Shown here piece after piece: positions 36,000 through 45,729 of a stretch of DNA of 64,000 nt (positions are counted from its first letter, which is position 1; every line of letters begins with the position of its first letter). The stretch is from Larus michahellis (lineage: Eukaryota > Chordata > Aves > Charadriiformes > Laridae), in assembly GCF_964199755.1 (NCBI RefSeq), contig NC_133896.1:87652215-87716214 (forward strand), read 5' to 3'. A program made the translations under genes and the position numbers. The notes beneath the pieces are model-generated. The model saw only the letters and a list, made by a program, of their open reading frames with translations, made no database searches and was not told the origin of the DNA.

Positions 36000-37260
36000 C
36001 TGGTCCGGCTACCTCCGCGCTGCAGCGCCCAGGAAGCCGGGCGGGCTCCGCCGACGGGACCGGCCCCGGGGGCCCGTAGGCCGGCGGGCAGCGGGGGCTC
36101 CCGGGAAGCCCGCCGTTTGCTCCTCGGTATTTGATCACCACGATCGAGATCACGCTGTTATTTTAGTTGCCAGGTTTCTCCCTCTCTCCCTCTGCCTCTC
36201 CCCCCCGTACCTGTATGCCCTTATTAATATTGCTCGTCGCAGTAGGCTGACTTGAGTTGAATTTCCACATTCCTGAGCCCCAGCCGAGTCCTTACCTGTC
36301 GAGCTACAAACTCTTTAAAGATCCTGTCTTTGCATAGCTGCGGGAGTTTTTTTTTTAAATGATCAAGAATGCATAAGGTGAGTTGCAATCCAAAAACGCT
36401 CGCTTGCCACCTTGAAATCAATAGAGGGAAGAGCGGGGGGGGTGGGGGGGTGGGGAGCCAAAGGGCAGCCCCCAAAGGCGGGAGACCGGGGGCAATTCCC
36501 CGGAGGGCCGGGCAGGCAGGCCGGCCGGCGGCACGGCGCAGCACCCCGTCCCGTTCCGTTCCGTTCCGTCCCGTCCCGGAGCGGGAGGGCAGCGGCGCAG
36601 GGAGAAGCTGGGAGCTGCCCGGCCCTGCCCGCCCGCCGGGACCTGCCGGGGCCCCGCCGCCCGCCCGTCCCGCCGCCGCTACCGCCGCGGGCGCTGCTCC
36701 GGGCACGATGCGCGGCGGGGACAGCCCCGTCCCCGCTGTCAGCAGCCCGGGCAGCGGCGGGGAGGAGGGGGCTGGCGGGGGAGGGGAGGGGAGGGAATCT
36801 GCCAGAGGGAGCACGCCAGACCTGAGGATTAAGGTTACAGGGGGAGGGGAAGGAGAGGGGGGGAAGAATTAAATTAGGCTCCTCAGTGATGAGAAGGGAA
36901 GCGCTGCCCCAGCAGGGTCGGTGCCCCCCACCGGGAGCTCCCCCTGCCCTCTCTCTCCCCAGCCGCGGGCAGCCAGGGCAGGGCTGCTGGCGAATGCCTT
37001 CCGGAGGGTCCCCAGCAGGTTGCTCGGCGGGCACCGGCCGGATTGCGTCCCTCCGCCTGCGTTTGCTTATTTTTTTATATTTTTTTTGGCACGGTTTCTC
37101 GGCCCGCCCCCGCAGCCGCAGGTGCCGCCGCGGGGGCCGGCGGAGCGCGCCGCTGCCCCGCGGGCGGCCCGCGGAGGATGCGCGGACGCCGAGAAGGCCC
37201 TCTGCGCTGCACCCCCTGCCCTGGCCCGCTGAGGAGCCCACGTCAAACCCCTGCCCCGAC
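36000..37260. promoter_or_regulatory. CpG island between the two first exons
   Basis: About 1.25 kb, largely CpG-rich, in intron 1 of the 1a transcript. It is interrupted at about 36200-36400 by AT-richer, complex sequence with a CATTCCT (TEAD-type) core and an ATGATCAAG segment. A CCGTY pentamer run occurs at about 36546-36578. Open frames up to 301 codons on the minus strand are GC-driven and not protein-like. Confidence 0.5.
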
Positions 37261-38699
37261 CAGCGCATATGCCCGGAGGTGGCCCCAAGTCCTGCCTGCT
37301 GGCGACAGGAGGGTGTATTCTGTGCTCTGACCTCTGCGGGGCTACATACCTGTGCCGCCCTTTGTCGTCGCTGTGGTCGGCAGCGACGGGCTCTGTCGTC
37401 CTCCAGGCTCAGGTTGACAGGGATTTTAGACGAAAAGTGAATTTAGGGAGGCTGCGTATCCATAAATGAAGCGATGGCGGGGGCACCCCGCCTGCTTCAA
37501 TAACCGGAGGACTTCGTGCAACACATCCCTCACAGAGAGAGCGAGATGCAGGCGAGCCCAAAGAAAATGCTTTGCAAAATAAGGGTAATGATATTGCTAT
37601 TCGCTTTCACTGCGGTTTTATTTTTAAAGGGAACAGAAGATTGGGCACATGTCAGTCGGGAAGGCAGATCTTTTTTCGAAATTGATTTGGGCTGTTTTAG
37701 AAGGGGATTCAGAGCAAAAATCACAAGAATGCTGTTGGATTGAGCCTGGAAGTAAAACTGAGTGGTCAGCAGGAGCAGTAAAAGCCCTTACAGAAACCCC
37801 ATCAGATCCATCACCATGCCTGTAAGGCGATGAGGATACTTCACTTTCTCTGAACAATAGGAGAGAAATTTGCTCCGAGATCCAGGGCTACTTCTAGGCT
37901 AGGCATGTGGGATGCAATTATTTCCTCTTTCATCAGCCACTGGAACTACCATTTTGTTGAAACCATATCCTTTGAGTGTAATGATACCTTTTCTAGTGAG
38001 CTCTCTGCATAGAAAAGGGGGGGCAGATGAAGTGAGATAAAGCGTAGTTTGTCTTCCAGTGCATTAGGTTTATTTTGCAGCGCGAAGGAGAGCGCCATTG
38101 TCTCAGCGATGGCAAAGAGGTCAGACTTGGCAGGCTTTTTTTTTTTTTCTTTTTTCTTTGCTGTGGAGCACGTGTTCATGTCTTAATAAAACGTGCTAAA
38201 AGCTCCGCTCTCAGTGGCAAACAGGAGACCGAGAGGAGAGAAAATAAAGCAATACAGAAGTATTCACCCAGCTGTCCGGCGGGGCGGGGGGCGTTCCATG
38301 GGGTGACATGGCAGGGTACCAGAAAAAAGCCGCGATGTCCAGTCAGGAGGAGAAAGCAAGGTCCCGCTCCAGTAGTCCTCCCTCTCAGGGAATTCCCGTT
38401 GTTCCCATTTCTATTTCCTATCCCCGAGTTTGCCGGAGAGAGAGGCGTGAGGTGAAGCATCCCTTGATATTTCTGTCGATGACGTTTCCGTCCAGGCACC
38501 GAAGCGTAAAGCGCCTGCAGCCCTGCTGCTGACTCCGCATATCCCCTCGCGAAAAGAGATCACATCAAATATTGACCCCGGCTAGCAGCAGGATTGAAAC
38601 AGAAATATTTCCTGCGAAGGTCGCAGAGCACTCGGCTCCAGTTTAATTAATAAATACGTCGGAAGTTAAAAATCACAGCTGTACCCCAGATGCAAATCA
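37261..38699. other. Intron 1 noncoding DNA (1a transcript)
   Basis: AT-richer intronic sequence without recognisable exons. A perfect POU octamer ATGCAAAT is at 38690-38697, next to homeodomain-type TTTAATTAAT at 38642. A T-rich simple tract lies at 38136-38160. Confidence 0.45.
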
Positions 38700-39420
38700 C
38701 AGCGGATGCTCTGGGGATGTGACCTTCCTTCGGAAAGACGGGCAATGCCCGCATCAGGGTTCTGGGGGCAAACCCCACCCTTTTTTATCTTTTCTGGAGG
38801 GGAAAAAAGGGGTCAGCCGGGAGCAGCGACAAGAGGAGCGGAGAGGACCCCCTTCCCCCGCGGGGAAGATGCGGTCCGAGGGCTGCAGGCGGCGGGAGCT
38901 GGCGCTGCCCAAGGGAGCAACGAAAGGCGCCGGCATCCCGTCTGGGGGTGGCGGGGACCCTTCCTCCGTGCCCCAGCGGCAACGCCGAACGGAGCTGGGG
39001 GCTCACAGGGCTGCGGGCGTCGGGGGCCCCGGCCAATCCCGGGGAGGCCGGAGCACGCCGCTCCCTCTGGGGACTCCCGGGGGACGCTGAGGCGGGGAAC
39101 GGGCCAGCCGACCCCGCTTCCCGCCCCGTCGGCGAAGCTCGCCTTGGCTTTGCGGCAAACGCCAAAGAAATCCCGCTCCCCTCACCCATCCCCGGGGCTG
39201 CCCTCGACGGCGGGCAGCACGTGGCAGCGCCGGGAGCCCCCGGGAGGAGACGAGCGGGATTTACGCTCGAAGACCCGGACGGTGCGGCTGCTCGGCGCCG
39301 TCCCCCGCGGCGGGACGACAGGTTCCCCCGGCCCCTCCACGGGCACCCTCCGTTTGTGCCGCTGCTGATGCTGCCGCCGCCACCCCTCGCCCTCCCCGCC
39401 AACCATACGTCCGCTTATTT
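38700..39420. promoter_or_regulatory. CpG island in intron 1
   Basis: About 700 bases of CpG-rich sequence. Overlapping frames of 177-220 codons on both strands are typical of stop-poor GC-rich DNA and have no family resemblance. It lies between the two WNT7B first exons and may belong to their regulatory domain. Confidence 0.45.
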
Positions 39421-41129
39421 TAAGCGACTCATCTTTTTCCCCCGCCTTCTTTCCCCTGGCACTAGACTTGAAGCTCGATGAGCTACAAAGAATTACGCTG
39501 TTCCGACCAGAAAGGAGTCCGGTGTGCTGGCCACCGGGCGTACCTTCAGAGCTCTCACCGGCTTCCGACGTGCTCTTGTGCCAGACACTCTCCAGGTTTG
39601 GGGTAAGAAAAGAAGCCGCAGCTGGGGATAGACAGATAAAAAGGAAAAACCAAAAAGGAAATACTTTATTCGTGCCTGCTCTGCTTCATGTGCCCGGCTG
39701 TGGTGTCGGCAACTATTTCGGTGCCGTTCTGCCCCTGTTTTGTCCAAAATACACGTGTTTGTGGAAGAAGCAACGACAGATCCTGAAATGCCCATATTAG
39801 GTGTTACTGACAATACCCCCTCCTCCAGTGTCATACCAGTTTATTGAAGGCAATATATTCGGCTTCAATCAACTAAACAAGTGCACTTCTCGATACCCCC
39901 GACTAACGTACGTACAGAAACTATTTGGAGGGAATTTAGCAGGTTATTCTTATCATCATCATTATTAATTTTCCGACGTAATAACCGGCCCGCCGTTTTA
40001 GAATAAAATTTAACTTTCCGAAAAGAAACGACACGGTTTTGTTTCTTTTATGCAAGTTTCCTCCTCCTACACAGCTAAGCTGTGGACAAAACCAGTTTCG
40101 ATCCGAAAATTGTGGAGATTGGTAAACCATCTTCGTTTCACATGCACTGGGTCAAACTCTGCCAGCACCAGTTCGAAGTTTTCCAGCGCCAGCATTTACT
40201 TTTCATTTTTACAATTCGTCTTTCCCCCTCCCCCCCCTTTCCCCCCGGCACATCTTTAAAAGCAGATGCACGTTTAAAAATATATTCGAAGCCGTAAAAG
40301 TGCTAGAAATAAAACATGAAAAGTCTCTACCCGTTCCCCTAGTTCGTGTTCAGCACAGCTGCTCCAACCACAGCCTGCATGTCTGAGAGAGGGAACGGGC
40401 ACTAGAGGAGATACACATCTATACGTCTGTCTATATCTATACATAAGCGCACACACACACCTACAGAAGTATAAATATGACCATTTTGGAATCTTAAAGA
40501 ATTATAAATAAGAGGATTCTGGGATGCAAATAGTCGTTGAAAGGCTTAATCTTCTGCCTCTTGTTAATCGAGATTAGTGTTTCTCAAAAGGACGTTGACT
40601 ATCCCAGCGTCTGGACTGAACTTGTAGATGAAAGTGGTTAAATGAAAACAAACCCCGAGAAGATTTTTATCGCATATTGGGCGGCAGACAACGTTTTTAA
40701 CACCAATTCTGCAATTCCCATTCCATCTGAAGGAATATTTCGTTGTGTCACGGAGACAGCTGCACCCATGTGCCGGGACTGGTTAACTGGAGGAGGTGTT
40801 CCCAGGGTGTTTGGAAGAGCTCTTGGCCAAGAGAACTCCTTCAGTCATTAGGCAATTAACCTGAGACGAACATTTGCAAACCCTACGGACCGAGGAGACT
40901 TCGGAGCCTGGTTCTCTCTCGTTTCGGCTGCATTTGTGCTAAATTATCTGCGGTGCGCGTTTCTCTTTCGGTCTTCGTTCTGAAACCCTGACCTCGGCAT
41001 CCGCAGCGCACGTCTTTCCACCATCTATCCCACCACTAAAAATTCTTTTTTTTTTCCCCCCCCTACGAAAAAAAAAAAAAGGACAAACGCCCAACGAGGC
41101 AAAGAGGAAGACTGACTATCTGCTGCACC
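39421..41129. other. Intron 1 noncoding DNA, candidate enhancer
   Basis: Complex AT-rich sequence without exons. A dense motif patch at about 40490-40580 holds ATTATAAATAAGAG, a perfect octamer ATGCAAAT (40524-40531), GGCTTAATC and TAATCGAGATTA, which resembles a homeodomain/POU enhancer. It lies 1.9 kb upstream of exon 1b. Conservation is unknown. Confidence 0.4.
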
Positions 41130-41900
41130 GTTGGGGTTACACGGGACGAAGGGCTCCCGCCCGCCGGAGCTGGGAAGGGTCGAGCATCACCTCGCCCCGG
41201 AGCGCGGCGGTGCCGAGGGGCAGGAGCCGCCCGGCTCGGAGGAAAGGCAAGTGAGAAGCAACTAACCTGCCGGGAAACCTCCCTTCGGACTGGCGTCTTC
41301 TCAGGAAGGAGAGAGGGAGAGGGAAGAGAGGAGACGCCAGCTCTGCCTGCGGGAGCGGCAAGCCGGGAGCCGCCGGCAGCTGCTGCCGCCCCCCGCTCGC
41401 CCCCCTACAACCGGCTCTTTCGCACCAGTCCTCTCCCTCCCCTTCTCGCGCGAAATCCAATCTCGCCAGGAAGCTACGAGTGTGCAGGTCTCTATTTCTC
41501 ACTCAGGCGAGCTACGACAACATATACGCCTTTTTGGGTTTTGGTGGGGTTTTTTTTTGTTGTTGTTCTTTTTTTTTTTGAAAGATCCCCTGAAACCGGA
41601 GCTTAATTTTCAACACCGGGGACAACAAGAGCCAAAGCCCTGCCGAGGCTGGAGGGACGGCGAAGCCCTTCGGGGGAACTGGGGCAGCCGCCCATAATAA
41701 AAGCAATTAACCGAGAGCGGAGCCGGGAGCTGCCAGCTCCTTCGGGATCCCTCCCAGGGCGAGCTGAAAGGGTGCCACGGCCGTCGCAGGGAGCCAGCCG
41801 CCCGCAGCCCGCCGAGCGCCGAGGGAGAGCTTTAAAAATGCCCCATGGAGCGGGTGAGGAGCGGTGGCGGAGCCAGGCGTAGGGAAAGGGCTCAGCCAGG
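41130..41900. promoter_or_regulatory. CpG island upstream of WNT7B exon 1b
   Basis: CpG-rich sequence in two blocks (41130-41470 and 41640-41900) ends about 560 bases before the exon 1b start codon. With the GA tract and CCAAT box downstream it is the best candidate for the exon 1b promoter. The transcription start cannot be fixed from sequence alone. Confidence 0.55.
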
Positions 41901-41962
41901 GAGCGCGGATTCATTTGCAGCCCGGGCTAGATCAGTGTCTCTCCATTGTCATCCTCCCCTTT

Positions 41963-41965
41963 AAA

Positions 41966-41996
<31 letters not shown>

Positions 41997-42104
41997 AGAG
42001 GGAGAGAGAGAGAAAAAAGTAGGCGGATTGCAGTGACTGACTGCCCAATGGCAGCCCCGAGTCTCAGGAGAGTTAGAGAGAGAGGGGGAGAGAGAGAGAG
42101 AGAG
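41963..42104. repeat. A-tract plus GA-rich promoter repeat
   Basis: A run of 23 A is followed by GA-rich sequence (41986-42012) and, after a 60-base unique segment, by a second GA run (42075-42104). This is the counterpart of the GA tract near exon 1a; both first exons are preceded by one. Confidence 0.85.
42045..42049 (+). promoter_or_regulatory. CCAAT box candidate
   Basis: CCAAT in the context GCCCAATGG fits an NF-Y site. It lies between two GA runs, about 415 bases before the exon 1b start codon. An ATG overlapping it opens a 27-codon frame (MAAPSLRR...) ending at 42131, which would be an upstream ORF if the transcript starts before it. Confidence 0.4.
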
Positions 42105-42185
42105 GCACTTTCTGCCATCCAAATCCCTTAAACCATCCTCATTCCAACACGAGAACCCACTGTAACAACTTCCAACCACTGAGAC

Positions 42186-42266
42186 ATGACAGGCAGGAGC
42201 CCAGAGGCAGCAGCAGCAGCGAGAGCAGCAGCAGCAGCACATACTCTGCACAGGGAGCAGCATTAG
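42186..42266 (+). promoter_or_regulatory. Upstream ORF with GCA repeats in exon 1b leader
   Basis: ATGACAGGC opens a 26-codon frame that ends in TAG at 42264-42266, about 200 bases before the exon 1b start codon. It runs through two short GCA/CAG repeats (42207-42221 and 42225-42239), giving alanine runs. The start has G at -3, a fair context. A CAAA tetramer repeat follows at about 42295-42316. It may dampen translation of the exon 1b form. Confidence 0.45.
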
Positions 42267-42464
42267 GACCAGGGGAATACTAGACACAACAATACAAACA
42301 AACAAACAAACAAACAGACAAAGCCCCCCCAAGCCCAAGGGACTGGATTCCAACTCAGATTCAAGCCACAGCTGACACCAAAAAGGGTGGGGAATTACGA
42401 CCAGGGGGGGCCAGGAAGGAATAACCAAGGAAGCGAACTCCAAGAGTGTAAACGGGATTCAGCC

Positions 42465-42547
42465 ATGATCCTTTTTTCATCTCGCAGTGTGTTACTCTCA
42501 GTGTATTACCCTCAGATTTTCCTCATCCTTACCAGTGGGAGTTACCT
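42465..42547 (+). CDS. WNT7B: WNT7B, alternative coding exon 1b
   Basis: This exon supplies an alternative N-terminus for WNT7B. It reads MILFSSRSVLLSVYYPQIFL followed by ILTSGSY and two bases (CT) of a leucine codon before the donor GTAAGT (42548-42553). A mammalian Wnt7b isoform I remember begins with a clearly similar peptide ending SGSYL before ALSS. The peptide has a hydrophobic core and should serve as a signal peptide, so the mature ligand would be unchanged. The 83 coding bases give the same open phase as exon 1a, so both join the same exon 2. It has its own upstream CpG island, GA tract and CCAAT candidate, pointing to a separate promoter 7 kb downstream of exon 1a. Lower certainty than exon 1a rests on recall of the isoform. 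Confidence 0.87.
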
Positions 42548-43920
42548 GTAAGTGATCCAGATTTTTTTTTTTTTTTTTCAAAATACTGTTTGAAATGACC
42601 CCGCTAGCAGCTACCTAGGGGCAATGCGCAAAGCGAGCAGAGGGAGCCGGGAGAAGCCAGCACGGGCGGCAGCTCCGTGCAGTGCGTGGTGGTGAGGATG
42701 ATGATGGTGGTGGTGGTGGCGGTGGTGGTGGCGGCGGCGGCGGAGGTGCTGTGCTGGTGGCGGTGCTGGCGCTGCTGCTCGGACCCTGCCCGGGGGAAGG
42801 TACACACCGCCAGGTAACTCCCGGGGCTGCCCCGCCGGCGGGGGCCGGGGCCCGGCGTGCCCGCAGCGGGGGCGGCGCACCTTGGAGGGCGGCGGGGCAA
42901 ACGGGGCAACGGAGCGGCCGGCGTCTCCCCTGGGGACTCCGACCCCGACTCCTCCTCCTGCCAAACCGGAGATGGGCATCGCTTCGCGCTCGTCGGGGGA
43001 AGCGTGTTGTTTCTGCGCGGAGATCCCGAGGAGCCGTGGGCCGCTGCGGCCGGCGGCGAGCGCCCAGCCCCGCAGCTCGGGGCGAGCCCCCGGCGGCGGA
43101 GGCGCTTGCTAGCCGGCTGCTTTTGCTCCGGAGGGATCTCCAGTCCCGCAGTTAGAGCTGGCTCCAGGACCTTTTCCTTGTGAGGAAGGGGGTGGAGGTA
43201 GGGGTGGGGGAAATGAGAGTCGGTGGGTGGGACTGCAAGGAGTTTCGGTCTCTTTTTTTTTAATATCTATATCTGTATCTAACGTTGCGGTGGATAAGTC
43301 GCGGCTGGGTTAGTCCGTGCGGGATGCGGAGAGAGTGTCCGCCGCCGTGCTCCTGCAGGTCCCCCCGGCAGGTCTCTGTCCCCGCCGGGAGCAGCTTCAG
43401 GGTGCCGGGGGTGGCGGGCCGGGGGTCCCGGCGCCGGCCGAACGCCGTGCCGAGGGGATCCGGGCCCGGTCGGGGCTGCACGCCGGAGCCCGGGGGGCGG
43501 GGGGGCCGCTGGGAAGCTGTCAAGGGCTTCTGCTCGCCCGCGCTCCGGGCGAGACCTGACCGCGCTTTGGGGCAGCCGTGGGGAGGGGAGGGCGCTGGGG
43601 GCGGCAGGTCCCCCGGCCGGTGGAGCCGGTTTAAAGTCTGGACCCTTCTCCCTCCCTCGAGTATCCCGCCAGCCCCGCCGTGCCGAGACACTGGGATCGG
43701 GCCCGGGGGAGCTCCGGGAAGCGCAGCCGGCGGTTGGGGTCCGGCCCGGGGGACGGCGGCAGAGGGGCTCCCCTCGTCTCGGTCTGTGATGGGGAACACC
43801 CGCCTCGGTATCCCCGGCCTCGCATGCACCTCGGCGGCGGGGGCCGGGCGGATTTCCCTTCTCCCCCACCCCCGTACCAAGCTCGGACCTTTTCGCACCC
43901 CGGCGGGTGCAAAATTTGAG
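42548..43920 (+). promoter_or_regulatory. CpG island at the start of intron 1 (1b)
   Basis: Dense CpG for about 1.3 kb after the exon 1b donor, a common pattern where a CpG island extends into the first intron. Long frames in all directions (for example 242 codons at 43285-44013) are GC-driven. No exon is recognisable. Confidence 0.55.
42688..42745 (+). repeat. Triplet repeat (GGT/GAT/GGC)n
   Basis: An imperfect trinucleotide tract beginning GGTGGTGAGGATGATGATGG and passing into GGC units. It lies about 140 bases after the exon 1b donor. G-rich on the + strand, it could form quadruplexes in RNA or DNA. Confidence 0.85.
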
Positions 43921-44035
43921 CTCCTACCCCTGAAGTGTATGTGGATTTATGTATCTATGCCTCTTAATATTTTTTTTTCCTCTGTCTGCCTGCGCGGGAG
44001 CACATGCATATAAGAGAGCACGTGTGCGTGTGTTC

Positions 44036-44075
<40 letters not shown>

Positions 44076-44739
44076 TTTCTGTGGGCTATGGAAAAATATA
44101 ACCCACCGCTATGGAAGAAAAGTAGGAATAAACACACCCATAAAAAGAAACTAAACGCCTATTTTTACATTCTTAATTCTTAATGAAATGCACATGCCTT
44201 GGCTACCGATATTTAAAGGCGCTTGATTTATGGAAGCAAGTTAGGTTTAATTCGGTTGGATGCTATTGATTAAACCAAATAGACAGAGCTGCCTGTTTCT
44301 TTTCACAGGCGGGATAAGTCTGCTGGTAGGTGACCAATAGCTTGTAAAAAAAATTGCAGTGCTATCTTTTTTTTTTGTAAAAAAACCGGGAGAAAGGAGT
44401 CGTAATAAATAAATAAATACACCCTTTTAATATAAGCGTAGCCATATTTTTCTCAAAACCGTAGGAAATTACTATCCTACAAAGTTTTCCTTCTATAAAT
44501 AGTTCAAATCTTGAAACAAAAGTTTTAAACCGCACACCAGATGCTGGGATGCTAGCGGTTTCCCTTGCTGTGTGACATAATTATAAGGTCCGAAAGCAAA
44601 AGCTATAGAAGTATAATAATAATACTAAGGCGACTGCTGAGGGGAAATACAAGGGAAGCAATGCCTGCTTTATTTAGAGCGAACTGCTTGGGGATCTTTT
44701 GAGCGCTGCCCCCGCGACAATGAGAAGTTGTTGCGGATA
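43921..44739 (+). other. Intron 1 noncoding DNA, candidate conserved block
   Basis: After a TG microsatellite the sequence becomes AT-rich and complex, with homeodomain-type cores and no open frame of note, between two CpG islands. This is the profile of a conserved intronic element, but it is untested. AATAAATAAATAAAT occurs near 44405. Confidence 0.35.
44039..44073. repeat. (TG)n microsatellite
   Basis: About 17 uninterrupted TG dinucleotides. Such alternating purine-pyrimidine runs can adopt Z-DNA and are usually length-variable. Confidence 0.95.
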
Positions 44740-45180
44740 AATAATGCTCCCTCGCCTTTCCCTGTGCCATCCCCAGTTCATCCCCTCAGCGGCAGGTCAC
44801 TCGGAGCTGGACCCGCGGAGCCGGAGCCGAGGTGGCTATTGCAGTCCAGCAGAGCAGAAGGGAAAGGGATCAGGAGGTGAAACCCAACAAAGCGGAGCCC
44901 CCAAGCAACGCGCACCTCCCTCCATCCATCACTCCGGAGGGACGGAGCCGGCTGCCTCCCCGGGGAGAGAGCAGCGCCACCGGGGCCAGCGGGGAGAGGC
45001 TGCCTGCCCCCCCCCTCCCTCCGCTGGGCCACCCCCGACTCCCCGCCAGCCCCCCGGGTCGCCCCCGACCCCTGGGTGTCTCAGCTGTGTCCCCAGTAAG
45101 TGTCCCCCCCCGGGCTCTTCGCCCCCGGCAAGCGGGGAGCAGCGGCGGGGAGAGCCGGGCACGCTGCGATGCTTCGCCTC
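44740..45180. promoter_or_regulatory. Small CpG island in intron 1
   Basis: CpG- and C-rich sequence for about 440 bases, 2.2 kb after exon 1b. The 151-codon frame over it is proline/serine-rich without family resemblance. It may be an intronic regulatory island. Confidence 0.4.
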
Positions 45181-45713
45181 GCTCCCTTTTGGAAGTTAAA
45201 AGAAAGAGGAGTTATTTCAGTGCTTAATGGATAGTAGCCTAGAAAACTTGTGGTGTTTATCTTGTGGGTAAATATACTCCTCTGGCTTACTAATGGTAGC
45301 TTTTGAAGATTAAAGCATAGTAGAGCCTGTTCGAGCATTATCTTCTGGTGTCTGTTTCTGCTACCCTTGCTCTCTGGAGGGGAGGATGCTTCCCGAGCTG
45401 CTATTTACTGAGCTACATGGACTGTCAATGGTTATGTTAATTTTGCCCGAGATCTCTATCATCCTTTGGCTATGGGAACAACTCCATGGGCTCGGAGTTG
45501 CTGGTTCTTGAGGCATACAGAGGATCCTTTGGCAGTATGTAGCAGTGGGTGAGCTAAACCGAGTGTCCCTGCTCCCTCTCTCTTGGCGCGTGTGAGTTGG
45601 GGCAGGAGAAGGGAGGGGGGCACGATGCCGCTCGGTTATTCTGCTAGAGAAGCTGTAAAGCAAAAATCCCATAATGAGGAAACAGGATTTTCAAAATGAA
45701 AATGGCAATGATG

Positions 45714-45729
45714 AAATGAAATTTCATTT
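45714..45729. repeat. 16-bp perfect palindrome
   Basis: AAATGAAATTTCATTT is self-complementary over 16 bases and is flanked by more GAAATG/CATTTTC-like copies, so the block of about 50 bases is a set of direct and inverted ATGAAA units. Confidence 0.6.

Noticed and set aside
36363..37268. 301-codon frame on the minus strand between the WNT7B first exons
   Set aside because: It has low-complexity GC-driven composition, with equally long frames on the opposite strand, and no family resemblance.
38706..39402. Frames of 205-220 codons on both strands
   Set aside because: CpG-island shadows; Pro/Arg/Gly-rich and without motif or splice context.
43285..44013. 242-codon frame in the intron after exon 1b
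   Set aside because: It lies in a CpG island and overlaps long frames on the other strand; it lacks any recognisable domain.
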